64,000 nt of DNA from Ostrinia nubilalis (lineage: Eukaryota; Arthropoda; Insecta; Lepidoptera; Crambidae): assembly GCF_963855985.1 (NCBI RefSeq), contig NC_087118.1:6510001-6574000 (forward strand). Reading direction: 5' to 3'. Shown here piece after piece: positions 59,131 through 64,000 of this stretch. The notes beneath the pieces are model-generated. The model was not told the DNA's origin, ran no database searches, and saw only the letters and a program-made list of their open reading frames with translations. Position numbers and translations under genes: made by a program. Numbering within the stretch: position 1 is the first letter of the stretch; each line of letters starts with the position of its first letter.

Positions 59131-61630
59131 AATTTTGCGCCGCGATACCTGAACTCGCCGTACACAAGACAATTCCTGAATTTCCGCGTGCGTGTGCAGT
59201 AATTACATTTAAAAGCAAAGTTTTACCTGTTCCGGCAGGCCCGTCAATAAAAATGGCAGTATTGTTAGAGTTTCGGAACTCGCTGTCACTCAGGAGAGTG
59301 TGAATATAACTAAACACGAGGTTTTGGTCGGGGGATAATTTTGGTAGCCAGCTACTCACGAACGTGTTTAACTCGTCGCGATTATATTCGACGCGCTCGC
59401 GGCCTACTTCGGTCGAATCGTCTATAACGCCCGGTAACCCTTGCTCGACAAGGGATGTCCCATGTTTACGCAATAACCGGTCGATTTGGACGAGACAAAG
59501 TTTGTACGCTTTTTCTGCGTCATCGGATAAACGCTGCAAAAAATCCTGACCAATTAAATGTTTGTACTTATCCCACAAAGAAACGACCCTAACCCCGTTC
59601 ACAGCTAAGAGTACGAAAAAGCTACGCAGCCGTGGTCCAGTCAAAAATGTAGATGCTTCCTGCATAGCAATCTCATACTCCGCTTCATCGTCCGCGATCC
59701 CGAGAGCTTTCGCAGCTTCCTGGAAAGTTTTGCACAATGGACCACCAAGTTTATATAAATCGTCGTAACTACGACACGGCTGAGACGCTAAAAGAAGACG
59801 CAAGTAAAATAATTCACCTCTGTTTGGCGCGACCCAGAATAAACGCGATACTAATTCGCCCCTTTGCCGTCTTGTCAAAAATTTATTATTGCTTAATTCA
59901 AAGATTTCTACATTTTTTGTGGTGGGACGTCGTGAATGTACAATAAACCGCTCGTAAAAATCTAAATACGTTATGTTATCAAACTGTTCACCGAGAGGCC
60001 TGTTAAAATAAGTTATTAAGTCCGAATGAGCGCGGCGCGCGGCATCTGCTTCGGTTCCCGGCTTGAAAAAGATGGATTGTTGGCCCTCAAGGTGTACGGC
60101 GAGCTGCTTTACGTTCGGTTCGCGAGCTGTTACGTCAAACTCTAAAATGCGCCACGTCGCTTCGCAAGAACCAAGGTAACGTTTGGTGACATACTGCTCG
60201 ATTTCATTGTTTTTATCTGAATCGGGAACGACAGTAACGCGCGATTCGTCAGGACCTTTGGTCATGTATTTCAATAAATATTTGACGATCGCGCGTGCGG
60301 AATATGCTAATAAATTTATGTGACAGTCATACTTGAGGAGAAGAGCGGCATTGTACGGAACGACCCACAAATCACTAACCGTTACGTCTCTATTTCTAAA
60401 TTTAATTGTGGCTTGGTTTTTACTATCACGGCGTAAATGAACAAAACCTTTGTCATCGCAGAAAGTTACAGCCGTTTCAGATTTGGGGAAATACTTTGTG
60501 CATTTCATTTTTTCAGTATCCCAACATGGCAAATCTGTTCTATGTGGAGGTCCACATGGGCCGTGTATCATGTGATTAAGCACAGCCTTGCGTAATCTAC
60601 CACCTGCCTCAGAAGGAGGAGGGATATCTGCCCTTACAAATTGATCGATTTCAAAATTTTGTATGGGACCACCCCCTTCGATTCTAAAACAAATGTGGGC
60701 ATGGGGCAGTCCTCGTTTTTGAAACTCTATGACATGCATAATATACATAGATCTACCAAACCAAGCACCAGTTCTAAGGTCTTTTAAAAGTTGTGCGAGT
60801 TTCAAGTTAAAAACTCTCGCACAAATTAAAGGATTAGGCCTTTGTCCTTGTGGAGTAGATTGTTGGATCTCGGGCCACTTTGGATTGCATGTCATCGTTA
60901 AAAAGTATGATGGAGTGCCCAGTCTATTGACCAGTGCAATCGCATCCATATATTTAGTTTTCATATACCGTGGACCTCCAGTAAATGTATTGGGCAGATA
61001 GACACGTCCCGGCACAACACCACCCTCTCCCCGTATGGTTTCATCTGCTGCTATCTGGTTACTAATTTCTACCGAGTTTTCTACTTCCTGAAGGGGAGCA
61101 GATCTAAGAGCAGCATCTGAGGAATGATTCTGCATATTAAAAATGTACCTAAGTCGTTCCTCTAAAATTCTACAGAACATATCTACTATCCATTCCTCAG
61201 AAAGTCTGCTCAACTCTGAAAACCGCGGCTCAGATAGCAACAAACAACGGACGTATTTATTTTGTGTTAGTTTTACGCCGTTGTTATTGAGTCTATTCGG
61301 TAACCAACCGGGATTACCGTGTGGATACAGCAAAGGATATTGGAAAGTTTCATACAGCGGATGTAAAATGTCTACAGTGTGCGGTTTTCGAGCACCTATG
61401 CGCCATATGACTATAGCTTTAGGAATATAGCGTTCGCGTTCTGTGCTCAGAATTGCGGCTATTTCCGAACCGATTGGCATGTCTCCTAAAATATTACCAT
61501 GGGAGCGTCGCGACGTGGGTTCAAATATCAAATGTGCCTCCTCGGAAGGCTCCTGACTTAAACGTTTAAAACAATCTATGTACGGACTAACATAATGCAT
61601 AAAATTGGTAATGCAGCGAACTACCTCCAT
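59078..61630 (-). pseudogene. Helitron Rep endonuclease and start of helicase
   Basis: The ORF has 850 residues. The Helitron-like N-terminal domain (LYPHGNPGW, PSYFLTMTCNPKWPEI) precedes the HUH motif RGLPHAHI near residues 305-312. The catalytic tyrosines lie in YSARAIVKYLLKYMTKG at about 442-458. The helicase begins with Walker A GPAGTGKT near residue 795 and ends at a stop introduced by the frameshift. Rep nicks DNA and joins to it through Tyr. The TAA upstream (61676) separates this part from the N-terminal ORF in the same frame, so one polyprotein was the original state. Confidence 0.9.
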
Positions 61631-61675
61631 GTCTAAATTTTGGCTTACAGCTGTCCTTTCCCTTTCGTCGTAAAT

Positions 61676-63370
61676 TTACATACCGATAGGATTATATGTG
61701 TCAGTGTAAGCTAAATCAAAAACGCGATGGTAAGTTCGGCCCTGAATTTTTAAGAAAGACACACCGGAATTTGGTTGATGAAAACCATGAGAAACGCCTA
61801 ATGCGCTAAACGAAAACAAATTATTGAAAGCTCGCGGTCTTAGAAGGAAAGCTGGGTGGGAATAGAACTCTTCGGTTAACGGCGGTAAATTTTGAACATT
61901 ATATGCTCCAGAACCACAACACCACTTGACTCTACCTTTTTCCTCTATAAAAATTGCCTGACATTGAGGACATCTATGACTGTCATTCAAAGACAGTTTT
62001 TTGAAACAATGGGTTTGAAGTGAATCTAAGTCGTCGTTTTGTTTTTGCCCGATCAAAATATTGGAATTACGCAACGCGGGTTCTAAATTTCTGTTTACTA
62101 CATTATATTGTTGTGACGCTTCTTTATTAACTTCCGGATTTTGTTGCGAATAACGTTTTACCGCGTCCCTGTGAACGGAAGGATTGTTTTGAGTATACCG
62201 TTTGACCGCGTCCCTGTTAACGGAGGGATTTTTGTCAGTGTATCGTTTGACCGCGTCCCTATTAACCGAGGGATTTTTTTGTGAGTACCGTTTTACCGAG
62301 TCCCTATGGATAGTTGGGTTCTGGGTAGCATAACGTTTTACAGCCTCTCGGTGTCTAAGGGTTTTGGTTGACGTTACGTTACTAACCCGACCGCTATTTA
62401 AATCGACCCGATCAATTACAACGACTGGCTTTAATTTCAATTTGACATCAGAAAGTGTAGTACTGACTGACAAAGGTTTCGCATCATGGGCAATTTTTAA
62501 CGCAGTTAAATCTACTCTTTCAAGAACCACAACTGGTTTTAATTTTTCATTAATTAATTTAGATTTTTTCGGTGCGGAAGAATCTACTTTAGATTTAGAT
62601 GATCTCTTTTTTTTGGGTCGACCTCGTTTGGTTGATTGCACCGGTGCAATGTCTATTGATTCTAACTCAACTTTTTCAAGGACTACGACAGGTTTCAACG
62701 TTGTTAATTTCGCGTCGCGTGGCTCGAGTGGGACGACGGGATCTAAGTTTAGCGCAAAATTTACTACAGTTAATTTATGTATAGAATATTGCGCCGAGGT
62801 ATACGCATGTCCTATGAACAGTAATTTTGCGAGATCTTCTAAATTTTGGCAACAAAACAAACGCGCCTTATTTTGAGTTTCGTCCCGATGATTAAATTTA
62901 TTATTGATGCCAACCGCATGGCTATTAAATAAATAAAATTTGTTGCCAAATTTCCAAAAAGAAACCGTATAATTGTTTCCGGTGAACAAGTAACTATCCC
63001 GAGTATCGTTACGTTCGCGAGTGAATACACGGTCGCGCAAAATATGAACTAACTGCAATGTTGCAACATCAACATCGCGCAGTGAAGCTGGAAAAAGTCC
63101 GTTTTCAATCCAGTTGGGTTCCATTGCATTAATTTTAATCGCGAAGTTCCCTACTCGATAATCATTTGGCAATTCGTCTGGTAATAAGAAAACGTGGTCC
63201 CGAGGTTTGCACTGCAAGTAAAGTAAATCACCGTACTGAAGAATAGTATTGATATCCGCAACATTAAACACGGCCCGATTTTTAATAACTGACAAAGCGG
63301 ATGCACATGCTGACATGGCTACACACTGTGCATTATTACCTTTATACCGTGCATCGCCTTGATGGGACAA
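61676..63370 (-). pseudogene. Helitron N-terminal region: protease-like domain, SIM-like and 15-aa repeats, zinc finger
   Basis: 564 residues from the ATG at 63370 to the TAA at 61676-61678. Residues 1-210 begin QGDARYKGNNAQC and include LFNSHAVG near 148-154. This Cys...His layout resembles tegument-type/C76 or OTU-like papain-fold deubiquitinases, by motif only. Residues about 225, 277 and 313 start three LKPVVVLE-type repeats. A basic GRPKKKRSSKSK near 248 is a likely nuclear signal. Residues about 337-425 are six 15-residue repeats around RDAVKRYTQNNPSVN. Then comes CPQCQAIFIEEKGRVKWCC, the usual Helitron zinc finger, with PPLTEEFYSHPAFLLRPRAF. In life it would be one chain with Rep. Confidence 0.8.
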
Positions 63371-64000
63371 TCCTTTACCAGAAATTAATAATTAATAATA
63401 GTCTGATTGACAATGAAGTCGCGCTTATTATGCATTACGAATAAGTACATAATTTAAAAGAAAGTAATTTGCTTCGAAATACAAAATGCAGGTGGTTTCT
63501 TTATTTTCAGATAATATGCTGATACCTTATCAAGACAAAAATAACGAAAACTCTAAAAAGATTCAAGTCAATCTTCTCTTAAAATTATTGTCATAAAATA
63601 TAAACGTGTAAAGAATGCAACTTCAGTGTCTAAATTGAATGATAAAAAGTGTTATAGATTTATATGACACAGGGAAGATAATTAAAAGATTGGTCACATA
63701 ATTAATGCTAATTTTCAACTCAGTTATGTAATATTATAAAAATACTTTCATTATCTTCTAACACTCTCCGCTAAAATATCTAAAGCATTTTGACAAGGCC
63801 TTAGAACATCACCTTAAAGCAATATCAATCATGCTAATTTTGAGGTACACACAGAAAACAAAATGACAAACTATAGTGCTAACAAATTTTCTGAAAATAA
63901 ATCGTCAATAAATTCATATTCAGTCATAAATGGTTATGCAATGAACAAGTGATAAATTTTACAATGCCTACCTGATTAATTACCTTTATTGTTTTGGTAA
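63371..64000. other. Non-coding, possible Helitron 5' region
   Basis: AT-rich and without an ORF or recognised element. It lies upstream of the Helitron ORF on the minus strand and should contain its promoter and, if inside the window, its 5' TC end. I could not place either. Confidence 0.35.

Larger units (their letters stand above)
56049..63370 (-). mobile_element. Autonomous-type Helitron, inactivated
   Basis: It encodes in one transcript direction a cysteine-protease-like N-terminal region, repeats, zinc finger, Rep endonuclease and PIF1 helicase. Lesions are a TAA at 61676-61678 with the frame continuing, a one-base frameshift near 59130, and a 1.9-kb insertion (56258-58138) in the helicase. 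The 5' TC and 3' CTAG ends were not located. Confidence 0.85.

Noticed and set aside
1..64000. tRNA or rRNA genes
   Set aside because: I looked for cloverleaf A/B-box spacing and conserved rRNA stretches by eye and found none that I could support.

Overview
The window is repeat-dense, AT-rich animal DNA, most like a lepidopteran (moth or butterfly) genome. The main clues are Helitrons with a short hairpin and a CTAG end, CAGGGTG-type TA-inserting elements, RTE non-LTR retrotransposons with full-length ORFs, and a Polinton with insect-type genes. I see no convincing host gene. Almost everything is mobile DNA, often three layers deep, and target-site duplications (TSDs) allow many insertions to be ordered.

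Layout. 1-5200: TIR and tandem Helitron elements, a CAGGGTG MITE, the start of a minus-strand LTR element and an 11-bp tandem array. 5197 to about 41290: one Polinton/Maverick (virus-like, adintovirus-related), all genes on the plus strand: protein-primed DNA polymerase B, packaging ATPase, a DUF8207-like protein, a small coiled-coil ORF, chromodomain integrase, a hydrophobic virion-type protein, adenain-like protease, a small basic ORF, a double-jelly-roll-type capsid protein and two paralogues of an unknown gene. It is broken by a 6.1-kb LTR element (itself holding a Helitron and an 88-bp array), a DUF4817-bearing TA element, an RTE, a CACTG-ended element, a hAT-like element, an unclassified AATT element, a giant mariner-type palindrome, a piggyBac-like MITE, a 98-bp-TIR element, a mariner relic and a two-ORF RTE.

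41290-48900: a hairpin MITE, then a minus-strand Ty3-type LTR retrotransposon (leader ORF with a membrane segment, gag, protease, RT, RNase H) whose pol is split by a 3.07-kb DNA transposon with an apparently intact two-exon transposase. 48952-51700: a 379-bp satellite array of eight units. 51700-56048: hairpins and a 2.3-kb element with GCAGTAA repeats around an RTE fragment. 56049-63370: a minus-strand autonomous-type Helitron with a cysteine-protease-like N-terminus, three SIM-like repeats, 15-residue repeats, zinc finger, Rep and PIF1 helicase. It carries one nonsense codon, one frameshift and a 1.9-kb insertion.

Functionally, three Polinton genes stay open if the insertions and one TSD copy are discounted, while polymerase, integrase, protease and capsid carry real lesions, so the Polinton is dead. 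The elements most likely to be recently active are the two RTEs, the two-exon transposase and the LTR element with matching LTRs.
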